Below, one piece after another: positions 5,837 to 13,511 of a DNA stretch of 28,323 nt (its first letter is position 1; each line of letters opens with the position of its first letter). Below the pieces are notes generated by a model that was not told the DNA's origin, searched no databases, and worked only from the letters and a program-made list of their open reading frames with translations. Made by a program: the position numbers and the translations under genes. Source of the stretch: Nocardioides sp. (GTDB lineage Bacteria; Actinomycetota; Actinomycetes; Propionibacteriales; Nocardioidaceae); contig DOWL01000056.1 of assembly GCA_003519585.1 (NCBI GenBank), positions 11,160 to 39,482 on the forward strand, given 5' to 3'.

Positions 5837-7387
5837 TCAGCGCTCGCCTGCGATGAGGTAGGTGCCGTCCTCGAAGGACAGCACCAGACCGACGTCCTCG
5901 GTCGTCGGCTTCCCCGGTCCGCGGTGGTAGGTATAGGTGTAGTCGACCTCGAGCGTGTCGGGGTTGGCCGAGATCGAGTCGATCTTCGCGTTGTCGACCT
6001 CGCCCCAGAAGCCTTCGTAGCCGCGGAGGCCCCTGCTCTGGTCTTGGAAGGCCGGGGTCAGCATCTGGAACGCCGCCTCGGGATCCCGCACGGCGGTGTC
6101 GATGTAGTCCTCGACGAACGCCGTCATGCCGGCCTCGGTGGGACGCTCCGGCTGCTGGGTCGGGGGAGTGGACGAGGCGCCCGTGGCCTGGCTCGCGGAG
6201 GGGGCGCCGCTGTCGTCGCCACGATCGCCGAGACCGATGGCGAAGGCGATGGCTGTCGCGACGAGCACGGCAAGCACGGCGGCAGCGATCGCCACCCAGC
6301 GCCGTCGGCGCGGGGGCGTGGCCGGCCGTGGTGGTGGTGGTGGCGGTGGCGGTGGCGCGCCAGGATCGCGTCCCGAGGGCGTTGTTGCTGTCACGCCTGT
6401 GAGTGGCATGACCCGGGTGCCACCGTCGTCGCTGGCTCTGGAGGCTGGGGGTGGGCCGAACCCGACGTCCGCGAGCCCGCCGGCCGGCCTGCTCGGCGAT
6501 TGAGGGGGCGCCGCGAGCGGCCCGGCTTCGAGGTAGGACTGCGCCCGCGCGATCGGCCACCGCCGCGCCGGGTCGCGGACCATCGTGGCCTCGAGCAACG
6601 GACCGAGCCAGCCGGGGGCGCTCGGCCGCGGTGGCTCCTCGTGGACGATCCGGTAGAGGGCACCGAGCAGGTTGTCGCCGATCTGGTACGGCGGTCGTCC
6701 CTCGAGCGCGTGGAACAGCGTGGCGCCCCACGACCAGACGTCGCTGGCGGCGCTCGCCTGCTGACCGGATGCCACCTCGGGGGAAAGGTACGCCGGCGAG
6801 CCGGTGACCAGCCCGGTCTGGGTCAGCGAGGGGTCGGCCGCCGTACGGGCGATCCCGAAGTCCGAGAGCTTCACCTGCCCGTCGGGGGCGACCAGGATGT
6901 TGGAGGGCTTCACGTCGCGATGCACGATCCCCGCGCCGTGGGCGGCGGCCAGGGCGCTCGCCGTCTGGGCCAGGATCGGCGCGGCGCTCTCGGGGTCGAG
7001 CCTGCCTCGCTGGCGGATCAGGGCCGCGAGATCGGTCCCCTCGACGTACTCCATCACCAGCCACTGCTGACTCTGTCCGCTCTCGACACCGCCTTCGACA
7101 CCGCCCTCGACACCGTCCTCGACGGTGCCGATCAGGTCGTAGACCGCGACCACGTTGGCGTGGTTGAGCTTCGCCGCGAGCTTGGCCTCGCGTTCGGCGC
7201 GCACCGCATCGGGATTGAGCCCGCCGGGGGCGACACCGATGCGCTTGAGCGCGACCGTGCGCCCGAGCACCTCGTCGCGGCCCCGCCAGACGGCGCCCAT
7301 GCCGCCGCGGCCGATCTCGGTCTCGAGCGTGTACCTGCCCGCCAGCACCGTGCCGATCAAACCTTCGTGACCTCCCGTCGTCCACAC
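5837..7387 (-). CDS. Transmembrane Ser/Thr protein kinase (PknB-like) with NTF2-like outer domain
   Basis: This 516-aa protein has a complete Hanks-type kinase domain (residues about 18-285): the glycine loop GRGGMGAVW (26-34), Lys48 in VALKRI, catalytic HRDVKPSN (156-163) and DFG (176-178). A Pro-rich juxtamembrane linker follows with nine consecutive prolines near 345-353. One transmembrane helix lies at about 365-386, preceded by RRRR. The outer region of about 130 residues begins with a Ser/Thr/Pro-rich stretch and ends in a domain (FVEDYIDTAVRDPEAAFQML, then alternating strands) that looks like an NTF2/SnoaL-type sensor rather than PASTA repeats. An odd GVEGG repeat sits inside the kinase N-lobe. 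The gene is divergent from tyrS. Confidence 0.9.
   Translation of the reverse strand: MWTTGGHEGLIGTVLAGRYTLETEIGRGGMGAVWRGRDEVLGRTVALKRIGVAPGGLNPDAVRAEREAKLAAKLNHANVVAVYDLIGTVEDGVEGGVEGGVESGQSQQWLVMEYVEGTDLAALIRQRGRLDPESAAPILAQTASALAAAHGAGIVHRDVKPSNILVAPDGQVKLSDFGIARTAADPSLTQTGLVTGSPAYLSPEVASGQQASAASDVWSWGATLFHALEGRPPYQIGDNLLGALYRIVHEEPPRPSAPGWLGPLLEATMVRDPARRWPIARAQSYLEAGPLAAPPQSPSRPAGGLADVGFGPPPASRASDDGGTRVMPLTGVTATTPSGRDPGAPPPPPPPPPRPATPPRRRRWVAIAAAVLAVLVATAIAFAIGLGDRGDDSGAPSASQATGASSTPPTQQPERPTEAGMTAFVEDYIDTAVRDPEAAFQMLTPAFQDQSRGLRGYEGFWGEVDNAKIDSISANPDTLEVDYTYTYHRGPGKPTTEDVGLVLSFEDGTYLIAGER
7082..7129 (-). repeat. Four 12-bp tandem repeats inside the kinase gene
   Basis: Four consecutive 12-base units, CTCGACACCGCC (7082), TTCGACACCGCC (7094), CTCGACACCGTC (7106) and CTCGACGGTGCC (7118), encode a Gly-Val-Glu-Gly type repeat (DGVEGGVEGGVE) at kinase residues 91-102. 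The insertion lies between helix C and the hinge of the kinase N-lobe. The unit keeps the frame, so copy number could vary without breaking the protein. Confidence 0.7.
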
Positions 7388-7440
7388 TACGAGTACCCGC
7401 GCAACCGGTTCGCGGTACCGGTGCCCGATGGGCGAGGATT

Positions 7441-8730
7441 GTGAGCGTGCCCACCGACCTGCCCGTGATCGACCCCGGCCTGCTGGACGACCTCGTCTGG
7501 CGCGGTCTCGTCGCGCACTCCACGGACCCCGAGTCCCTGCGCGAGGCCCTGACCGCGGGAAGCGTGCACTACTACGTCGGTTTCGACCCCACCGCGCCCA
7601 GCCTGCACATGGGCAACCTGGTCCAGATCGTCACTGCGATGCGGCTCCAGCGGGGCGGTCACACGCCGTACGTCCTGGTCGGCGGGGCGACGGGGATGAT
7701 CGGCGACCCCAAGGAGTCCGGGGAGCGCGTGCTCAACACGGCCGAGACGGTCAAGGACTGGGTGGAGCGGGTCCGGCGCCAGATCGAGCCGTTCCTCTCC
7801 TTCGAGGGTGCCAACGCCGCGACGATGGTCAACAACCTCGACTGGACCGAGAGCCTCTCGACCATCGACTTCCTGCGCGACATCGGCAAGCACTTCCCGG
7901 TCAACCGGATGCTCGCCCGCGACGTCGTGCGGACCCGCCTCGAGGCCGGCATCAGCTACACCGAGTTCTCCTACGTGCTGCTGCAGTCGATGGACTTCCT
8001 CAACCTCTTCCGCGAGCACGGCGTCACGCTGCAGTTCGGCGGCTCCGACCAGTGGGGCAACCTCACCGGCGGTGTCGAGCTGATCCGGCGCGCGGACGGC
8101 GGGCACGTGCACGCGTTCGCGACGCCGTTGATCACCAAGGCCGACGGCACCAAGTACGGCAAGACCGAGGGCGGCGCGCTCTGGCTCGACGCCGAGATGA
8201 TGTCGCCCTACGCCTTCTACCAGTTCTGGCTCAACGTCGAGGACGAGAAGGTCGAAGAGCTGCTCAAGGTCTTCACCTTCCTCACCCGGGCGGAGATCGA
8301 GGCGCTGGTCGCCGAGCACACCGAGAAGCCGTTCCTCCGGCAGGCCCAGCGCCGGTTGGCCGCCGAGGTCACCACGCTGGTGCACGGAGCCGAGCGGACC
8401 CGCGGCATCGAGGCGGCCTCCGCCGCGCTGTTCGGCGGTGAGCCGTTGGGGGACGTCGACGTGGCCACGCTCATCGACGCCTTGGCCACCGCCCGCCCGC
8501 TGGTCGAGGCCGGCCGGGACAAGACGCTCACCGACCTGTTCCTCGAGGCCGGGCTGGTGCAGAGCCGCAGCGAGGCGCGCCGCACGTTCGCGGAAGGCGG
8601 GGCCTACGTCAACAACCAGCGTGCGGACGACGCCGACCGGGTGCCGACCGAGGACGACTACCTCGGTGGCCAGGTGCTCGTGCTGCGGCGCGGCAAGAAG
8701 AACTTCGCCGGCGTCCGGGTCGCCCGCTGA
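7441..8730 (+). CDS. tyrS: Tyrosyl-tRNA synthetase
   Basis: This 429-aa class I synthetase charges tRNA-Tyr with tyrosine in the cytoplasm. The HIGH-type motif is HMGN (residues 56-59) within FDPTAPSLHMGN. The KMSKS-type loop is KYGKT (238-242) within TKADGTKYGKTEGG. The tyrosine-binding segment GGSDQWGN is at 200-207. The C-terminal 65 residues form an S4 RNA-binding domain (LFLEAGLVQSRSEARRTFAEGGAYVNN). Length and motifs are those of bacterial TyrRS. It begins at GTG 7441, 53 bases from the divergent kinase start. The downstream TPR-like gene is on the same strand, as in mycobacteria where a similar protein lies close to tyrS. Confidence 0.97.
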   Translation: MSVPTDLPVIDPGLLDDLVWRGLVAHSTDPESLREALTAGSVHYYVGFDPTAPSLHMGNLVQIVTAMRLQRGGHTPYVLVGGATGMIGDPKESGERVLNTAETVKDWVERVRRQIEPFLSFEGANAATMVNNLDWTESLSTIDFLRDIGKHFPVNRMLARDVVRTRLEAGISYTEFSYVLLQSMDFLNLFREHGVTLQFGGSDQWGNLTGGVELIRRADGGHVHAFATPLITKADGTKYGKTEGGALWLDAEMMSPYAFYQFWLNVEDEKVEELLKVFTFLTRAEIEALVAEHTEKPFLRQAQRRLAAEVTTLVHGAERTRGIEAASAALFGGEPLGDVDVATLIDALATARPLVEAGRDKTLTDLFLEAGLVQSRSEARRTFAEGGAYVNNQRADDADRVPTEDDYLGGQVLVLRRGKKNFAGVRVAR

Positions 8731-8773
8731 CGTCCTGACGAATCGCCGGTTGACGCGCCGCTCCGTACGCTTG

Positions 8774-9661
8774 GTGATCGTGCCCGAGAACCGTCGTCCG
8801 CAGCGATCCACCGGCAAGCCGGCCGCCAAGAAGTCCACGAGTGGCCGCAAGCCCGCCGCCGGCAAGGACGGTGGACGTGGCGCGCCCAAGCCGGGGCACC
8901 AGGGCCGCGGCGGCCGCTCGGACGACCGTCGCCGGACGCCCGACAAGCGGTACGACAAGCCCGCCCGCACCAAGGAGCAGGCGGAGTACGACGGACCGGA
9001 CCTTCCCGAGGGCATCACCAGTGCCGAGCTCGACCGCTCGGTGAGTGCCCAGCTCAAGGGGCTGCCCGAGAAGCTGGCCGCTCGGGTTGCCAGGCATCTG
9101 GCCGCCGCTGGTCTCTTCATCGACCAGGATCCCGAGCTGGCCTATCGGCACGCGCTCGCCGCTCGCGCCCGGGCGCCGCGGATCGCGGTGGTCCGCGAGG
9201 CCGCCGGCGAGGCGGCGTACGCCTCGGGCCACTACGCCGAAGCGCTCTCAGACCTGCGCGCGGCCAAGCGGATGAACGGCGCCACCGCCTACCTCCCGAT
9301 CATGGCCGACTGCCACCGCGCGCTCGGCCAGCCCGACCAGGCCGTCAAGCTGGCCAAGAGCCCCTCAGTAGCCGGCTTCCCGCCGGCGGCGAAGGCCGAG
9401 ATGACCATCGTCGAGGCCGGCGCCCGCCGCGACATGGGCCAGGTGGACGCCGCGCTGCGGATCCTCGAGCAGGCACCACTGAACTCCAAGTCGCGCGAGC
9501 CGTGGGTGGTCCGGCTGCGCTACGCCTACGCCGACGCCCTGGCCGAGGCCGGGCGCACCGACGACGCGCTGGCGTGGTTCCACCGGACCCAGGCGATCGA
9601 CGCCGACGAGATCACCGACGCCGCCGAGCGGGCCGCGGAGTTGGAGAGCAACGCCAGCTGA
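8774..9661 (+). CDS. TPR-like repeat protein with basic disordered N-terminus
   Basis: The protein is about 295 aa (GTG 8774; GTG 8780 also possible). The first 75 residues are low-complexity and rich in Lys, Arg, Gly and Pro (GKPAAKKSTSGRKPAAGKDG), suggesting nucleic-acid or ribosome contact. Helical pairs of TPR type follow from about residue 95: AARVARHLAAAGLFIDQDPELA, RIAVVREAAGEAAYASGHYAEA, YLPIMADCHRALGQPDQAV and WVVRLRYAYADALAEAGRTDDA. The N-terminus seems too hydrophilic for a signal peptide, so I place it in the cytoplasm. It follows tyrS by 43 bases, probably in one transcript. The function is unknown; linkage to tyrS is conserved in actinobacteria. Confidence 0.8.
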   Translation: MIVPENRRPQRSTGKPAAKKSTSGRKPAAGKDGGRGAPKPGHQGRGGRSDDRRRTPDKRYDKPARTKEQAEYDGPDLPEGITSAELDRSVSAQLKGLPEKLAARVARHLAAAGLFIDQDPELAYRHALAARARAPRIAVVREAAGEAAYASGHYAEALSDLRAAKRMNGATAYLPIMADCHRALGQPDQAVKLAKSPSVAGFPPAAKAEMTIVEAGARRDMGQVDAALRILEQAPLNSKSREPWVVRLRYAYADALAEAGRTDDALAWFHRTQAIDADEITDAAERAAELESNAS

Positions 9662-9708
9662 TCGCCCGCGATCGCCGGGGTGGACGACGCTGTGTTGACG
9701 TCGTCGGG

Positions 9709-9756
9709 ACCACGGGGTGTACTTCCTGCACCCACGGACCCACCCCGGACCGTGGT
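9709..9756 (+). repeat. Inverted repeat upstream of the PP2C gene
   Basis: ACCACGG (9709-9715) pairs with CCGTGGT (9750-9756), and within it GGTG can pair with CACC (9716-9719 and 9741-9744). A hairpin could form between the TPR-like gene and the PP2C start. It could be a terminator for the upstream transcript or part of the leader. There is no U-tract. Confidence 0.35.
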
Positions 9757-9775
9757 CTCCGGAAGGAGCCTCACC

Positions 9776-10588
9776 ATGCTGCGATTCTCGGGAGCGGGCG
9801 TGAGCGATGTCGGGTTGGTGCGTCCGCACAACGAGGACTCAGGGTTCGTCGGTCCCTACGTGAGCCTCGTGGCCGACGGAGTCGGTGGGGCGGCTGCCGG
9901 TGAGATCGCGTCGGCCACGGCCGCTTATGCCGCGTCCGCGACGGCGCTGGGCCGGTTCGGTCGCCCCCCCGAGCTGGTCCTCGCCGAGGCCTATGCCGCT
10001 GCGGCGCACGGCGTGCGCTCCGGGGTGCAACGCGATCTGGACCGCCTGGGGATGGCGACGACGCTGACGATGCTGGTCACCGACGGCCGGTCGGTGGCGT
10101 TGGGCCACGTCGGCGACTCGCGCGGCTACCTCCTCAGAGACGGGGTGCTGCGCCAGATCACCCGGGACCACACCTATGTCCAGCACCTTGTCGAGACCGG
10201 TCAGCTGTCGCCGGACGGCCGGGCAACCCATCCGTGGCGCAATGTGGTGCTGCGCTCGGTCGACGGCGACCCCGAAGGTCGTGGGCTCGACATCGTCGGC
10301 GTCGACGTCCGGCCTGGTGATCGGCTGATGCTCTGCAGCGACGGGCTGACCGACCTGGTCGCCGACGTCGAGATCGCCGAGGCCCTGGCCGACAGTGAGG
10401 CCGACGAGGCAACTGAGCTGCTCACCCACCTGGCTCTCGACGCAGGCGGTCGGGACAACGTCACGGTGATCGTGCTCGACCTCGTCGACGGGCCCCGCGT
10501 GGTGGGCGACGGCACGGTGCTCGGTGCGCTCCGCGACCCGCGCAACGTGGTCGACCCCGCCGCCGTACATCTCCCGCAGGTGTCTTAG
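9776..10588 (+). CDS. PP2C-type Ser/Thr protein phosphatase
   Basis: This 270-aa protein begins at ATG 9776, with a strong GGAAGGAG ribosome-binding site 8 bases before it; a longer frame from 9680 lacks this. It has the metal-coordinating PP2C (PPM) motifs in order: SDVGLVRPHNEDS (residues 10-22), VADGVGG (32-38), GHVGDSRGYLL, then CSDGLTD and GGRDNVTVIVL, with the aspartates that hold two Mn/Mg ions. It is a single cytoplasmic domain without a membrane segment, like the catalytic part of PstP, the phosphatase that reverses PknB-type kinases. The kinase gene 2.4 kb away is a natural opposing partner, though they are not in one operon. Confidence 0.93.
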   Translation: MLRFSGAGVSDVGLVRPHNEDSGFVGPYVSLVADGVGGAAAGEIASATAAYAASATALGRFGRPPELVLAEAYAAAAHGVRSGVQRDLDRLGMATTLTMLVTDGRSVALGHVGDSRGYLLRDGVLRQITRDHTYVQHLVETGQLSPDGRATHPWRNVVLRSVDGDPEGRGLDIVGVDVRPGDRLMLCSDGLTDLVADVEIAEALADSEADEATELLTHLALDAGGRDNVTVIVLDLVDGPRVVGDGTVLGALRDPRNVVDPAAVHLPQVS

Positions 10589-10664
10589 CAGCCCGGCCTC
10601 ACCCGTTCGGCCAGCGTTGGGCCATTCGCCGGACGGGCCGCCAACCGCTACCTACCCTCGCGAC

Positions 10665-12161
10665 GTGACCAATGTCCACGAGGCCAACTTGGCGCAGGCC
10701 GAGCTGCTCGACGCGCTGCTGACCCAGGATCAGCCGCCGCAGCGGCGACGCTGGTACGTCGCCGCGCTTGCCCTGGTGCTGGTGGCGGTCGCGGGGGCGG
10801 TGACGGTCGTGCTGACCCGCGACGCCGGTCCCCAGGGTCCGCCGCATCCCTCCGCCTGGGACCCGAAGGTGCAGAAGTACGTCGACTTCGTGGAGAAGAA
10901 ACGTGACCTCACCTTCGAGCACCCGGTCTACGTGGACTTCCTGCCCGAGTCGGAGTTCGTCGCGCAGGTGACCGCGGACGACGCGGAGGTGACCGACGAG
11001 GACCGCGCCGAGCTCGAACGGGCGACGGGGATGCTGCGCGCGCTGGGCCTGGTCGAGGGCGACATCGACCTGTTCGACGCGTCCAACGAGCTCAACGGCG
11101 AGGGCATCATCGGCTTCTACCGGTACGACGACGAGCGACTTCGGGTGCGCGGCACCGAGCTGACCCCCGCCGTGGAGTCCGTGCTCGTCCACGAACTGAC
11201 GCACGCCTTGCAGGATCAGAGCTTCGACCTCGAATCGCGGTTCCAGGAGCTCGACAAGGCTGACGACGCGAACAGTGAGGCGGCCTCCGACGGCTTTCAC
11301 GCCCTGGTCGAGGGGGACGCCCGGCGGATCGAGGGGCTGTGGCGCGACCACCTCTCGGCCAAGGCGCGCAAGGCACTCGACCAGGAGCGCGCGCAGGAGT
11401 CCGACGGCTTCGAGTCCGGTGCCAAGGATGTCCCGGAGGTCCTGGTCACGATGATGGGCGCGCCGTACGCACTGGGTGAGGCGCTCCTCGCCGTCGCTCA
11501 GCAGCAGGGCGGGGAGGCGGCCATCGACAACCTGTTCCGCTCACCGCCGAGCACCGAGGAACAACAGCTCGACCCGTGGACGCTGGTCGCGGACCACCAG
11601 GGCTACCTCACCGTTCCCGAGCCGGAGCTCCCCGAGGGCGTCGAGGCCTACGATGACGGCGCGTTCGGCTCCGTCGGCTGGCTGATGCTGCTCTCGGAGC
11701 GGCTGCCCCTCGAGCAGGCGCTCGCCGCGGTCGACGGCTGGGGCGGAGACGCCTACGCGGCGTACGAGCGCGACGGCGTGAGCTGTGTGTCGGTCAACTA
11801 CCGGGCCGACTCGCTCGCCGACCTCTCCCAGATGCTGTCCGCACTCCGAGCCTGGTCCGCCCAGGGCCCGCGCGACGCGGCCAGCGTGGAGAAGCAGGAC
11901 CAGACGCTCGTCTTCCGCTCGTGCGATCCGGGTGCTGCTGCGCCGAAGGTCGCCCAGGGCCGTACGGGCGAGGCCCTCGCCCGCGCGTTGAGCCGGACCT
12001 ATATCTCGCTGGAGCTGGTGAAGCAGGGGGCGCTCGTTCCGGTCGCCCGCTGCGCCGCGGAGCGGCTGTTGCGGGAGTACACCCCGGCCCAACTCAACAG
12101 CCCGAAGCTCGATCGCGACCGGGTGGCCGGGCTGCTCGCCCCTTGCCGGGGGAGCGCATGA
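10665..12161 (+). CDS. Membrane-anchored zinc metallopeptidase-like protein
   Basis: This 498-aa protein (GTG 10665) has a cytoplasmic stub with PPQRRRW, one transmembrane helix (residues 31-51), and a large outer domain. The zinc motif HELTH is at 176-180 in VLVHELTHALQDQSF. Glu216 in ALVEGDARR is placed as the third zinc ligand of a gluzincin. Downstream it is mostly helical, with FGSVGWLMLLSERLPLEQAL and a pair of cysteines (CVSVNY, SCDPG). The substrate and family name are unknown to me; similar anchored metallopeptidases are common in high-GC actinobacteria. It starts 76 bases after the PP2C gene and may share its transcript. Confidence 0.75.
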   Translation: MTNVHEANLAQAELLDALLTQDQPPQRRRWYVAALALVLVAVAGAVTVVLTRDAGPQGPPHPSAWDPKVQKYVDFVEKKRDLTFEHPVYVDFLPESEFVAQVTADDAEVTDEDRAELERATGMLRALGLVEGDIDLFDASNELNGEGIIGFYRYDDERLRVRGTELTPAVESVLVHELTHALQDQSFDLESRFQELDKADDANSEAASDGFHALVEGDARRIEGLWRDHLSAKARKALDQERAQESDGFESGAKDVPEVLVTMMGAPYALGEALLAVAQQQGGEAAIDNLFRSPPSTEEQQLDPWTLVADHQGYLTVPEPELPEGVEAYDDGAFGSVGWLMLLSERLPLEQALAAVDGWGGDAYAAYERDGVSCVSVNYRADSLADLSQMLSALRAWSAQGPRDAASVEKQDQTLVFRSCDPGAAAPKVAQGRTGEALARALSRTYISLELVKQGALVPVARCAAERLLREYTPAQLNSPKLDRDRVAGLLAPCRGSA

Positions 12162-12242
12162 ACGCGTCAGACCGGGAAACTCGGGCTGTCTGCTGGTGCA
12201 CAGGCGCCCCATGGGTCACAATGGCCGCACAACTACACGACT

Positions 12243-12256
12243 GTCGTTCGTACGAC
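12243..12256. promoter_or_regulatory. Short palindrome upstream of the DUF3145 gene
   Basis: GTCGT-TCGT-ACGAC (12243-12256) is a perfect 5-bp inverted repeat with a 4-base centre, 66 bases before the DUF3145 start. It might be an operator. No promoter hexamers are clear around it. Confidence 0.25.
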
Positions 12257-12321
12257 TCCTGACTCCTCGTGTCAGCCCGCTGGGGAAGGCGTAGCTCACG
12301 CCGAGGATGAAGGAGACGCAG

Positions 12322-12855
12322 ATGTACGGACCCCGCATGATGCTCGGCCCCGAGGTCAGGAGCGCTACTCGTGGTGTGCTCTATGTCCACTCGGCGCCCT
12401 CGGCACTGTGCCCGCACATCGAGTGGGCGGTCGGCGGTGTGCTCGGCAGCGAGGTGAACCCGTCGTGGATCCCGCAGCCGGCCCAGTCCGGCGCCTACCG
12501 CACCGAGCTGTCCTGGAGCGGCGACGCCGGCTCCGCTGCGGCGATAGCCTCGGCGCTGCGCGGCTGGAACCACCTGCGCTTCGAGGTCACCGAGGACCCC
12601 ACGGCGGCCACTGAGGGGCAGCGCTACTCCTACACGCCCGACCTGGGGGTCTTCCACGCGGTCACCGGGCTGCACGGCGACATCATGATCCCCGAGGACC
12701 GGCTCAAGGCCGCCGTCGTCAAGGCCGCCCTGGGCGACACCACGCTCCTCACCGAGATCGACAAACTCCTCGGCAAGCCCTGGGACGACGAGCTCGAGAC
12801 CTTCCGACACGCCGGCGAGGGCGCCCCCGTCCGCTGGCTCCACCAGGTCGTCTGA
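12322..12855 (+). CDS. DUF3145 family protein
   Basis: This 177-aa protein has features I associate with the actinobacterial DUF3145 family: RGVLYVHSAPSALCPHIEWA (residues about 18-37), GGVLG, ASALRGWNHLRFEVTE, and HAVTGLHGDIMIPEDRL. The start at ATG 12322 is supported by AAGGAG 8 bases upstream; an ATG at 12307 overlaps that ribosome-binding site. There is no signal peptide or membrane segment. The family has no known function, but in Streptomyces it lies directly beside fabD-fabH-acpP-fabF. Here it is on the opposite strand and separated from fabF by one secreted-protein gene, which keeps the association with fatty acid synthesis. Confidence 0.88.
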   Translation: MYGPRMMLGPEVRSATRGVLYVHSAPSALCPHIEWAVGGVLGSEVNPSWIPQPAQSGAYRTELSWSGDAGSAAAIASALRGWNHLRFEVTEDPTAATEGQRYSYTPDLGVFHAVTGLHGDIMIPEDRLKAAVVKAALGDTTLLTEIDKLLGKPWDDELETFRHAGEGAPVRWLHQVV

Positions 12856-12860
12856 ACGCC

Positions 12861-12895
12861 GACCCGTCGTTACTCATCACGAGTAACGACGGGTC
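12861..12895. terminator. Perfect 15-bp hairpin between convergent genes
   Basis: GACCCGTCGTTACTC (12861-12875) and GAGTAACGACGGGTC (12881-12895) are exact reverse complements around the 5-base loop ATCAC. It starts 5 bases after the DUF3145 stop codon and lies between two convergent genes, so it probably ends transcription from the left. No U-tract follows, as is common in high-GC actinobacteria. Confidence 0.75.
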
Positions 12896-12911
12896 ACCGT
12901 CAATTTCGTGC

Positions 12912-12948
12912 TGACCCGTCGTTACTCGTCACAAGTAGGGACGGGTCA
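12912..12948. terminator. Second, related hairpin (13 of 15 pairs)
   Basis: TGACCCGTCGTTACT (12912-12926) and AGTAGGGACGGGTCA (12934-12948) form an imperfect stem. Its left arm repeats that of the hairpin at 12861 almost exactly. It touches the stop codon of the convergent secreted-protein gene, so it probably serves the minus-strand transcript. Confidence 0.65.
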
Positions 12949-13389
12949 GCGGTGGGTACGGCGGAGGCGGAACTGGTCGAGGGGGAGTGCGCCCTGGGTG
13001 ACGTGTCCCGAACCGTCGTCGACGGAGAGCTTGGCCCAGATCGTGAACCTGCCGTGGCGGGTGGAGTTGCGGCACAGGGTGTAGTGGCCGGTGCCCGACG
13101 TGGGGTCGTAGCCGTCGATGAACGCGCCTCCGGCGACGCTGTGCAGCCGCGGCCCCCGGATGAACACCTCGAGGGCCCAGATGCCCGGCGGGGGCGAGAT
13201 CGCGTAGGTGTAGGCATAGCTGCGACAGCCGCGCTGGAGGAAGCCGCCCTGGCCGGTCACCGATCCCCACTCGGGGTGCACGGTGAGCCCATCGACCGGG
13301 GCGGAGCGCTCCACGCCGGTGGCCGGGCCGGGCAGAACCAGCGCGGCCACCGTCGCGGCGACAGAGGCGCAATGCACACTCCGGAGCAC
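12946..13389 (-). CDS. Small secreted protein of unknown function
   Basis: This 147-aa protein starts at GTG 13389, with a GGAGGGGG ribosome-binding site a few bases upstream. The first 25 or so residues form a signal peptide (basic start, hydrophobic VAATVAALVL, then GPATGVE near the cleavage site). The mature part is about 120 residues of beta-strand character (SYAYTYAISPPPGIWALEVF, HGRFTIWAKLSV) with two cysteines (RGCRSY, TLCRNS) that could form a disulfide outside the cell. It may be a beta-sandwich domain. I recognise no family. It lies on the fab strand, 122 bases beyond the fabF stop. Confidence 0.7.
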   Translation of the reverse strand: MLRSVHCASVAATVAALVLPGPATGVERSAPVDGLTVHPEWGSVTGQGGFLQRGCRSYAYTYAISPPPGIWALEVFIRGPRLHSVAGGAFIDGYDPTSGTGHYTLCRNSTRHGRFTIWAKLSVDDGSGHVTQGALPLDQFRLRRTHR

Positions 13390-13511
13390 GCCGATCCCCC
13401 TCCGGTGTGACGACCGTCTCTCCGAAGGTCCAACGAGTCCCCGCCGAGCCGGTTACGGCAGCGGCCGAGTGTCAGGGGGATGTCGGCCGGTTTGGCCTTC
13501 TGCGTCGTCCC

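Noticed and set aside
6328..6358. GGT/GGC repeat as a regulatory or CRISPR-like repeat
   Set aside because: It encodes the run of prolines in the kinase linker. I found no CRISPR array anywhere in the window.
7387..9120. 577-codon frame opposite tyrS, and 506-codon frame opposite the kinase (5924-7444)
   Set aside because: Both cover clear genes on the other strand, and their translations have repetitive, basic or acidic composition without motifs.
13463..13488. GGCCGA/TCGGCC inverted repeat as terminator of the fab operon
   Set aside because: Only 6 pairs with a 14-base loop; in such GC-rich DNA this is expected by chance.
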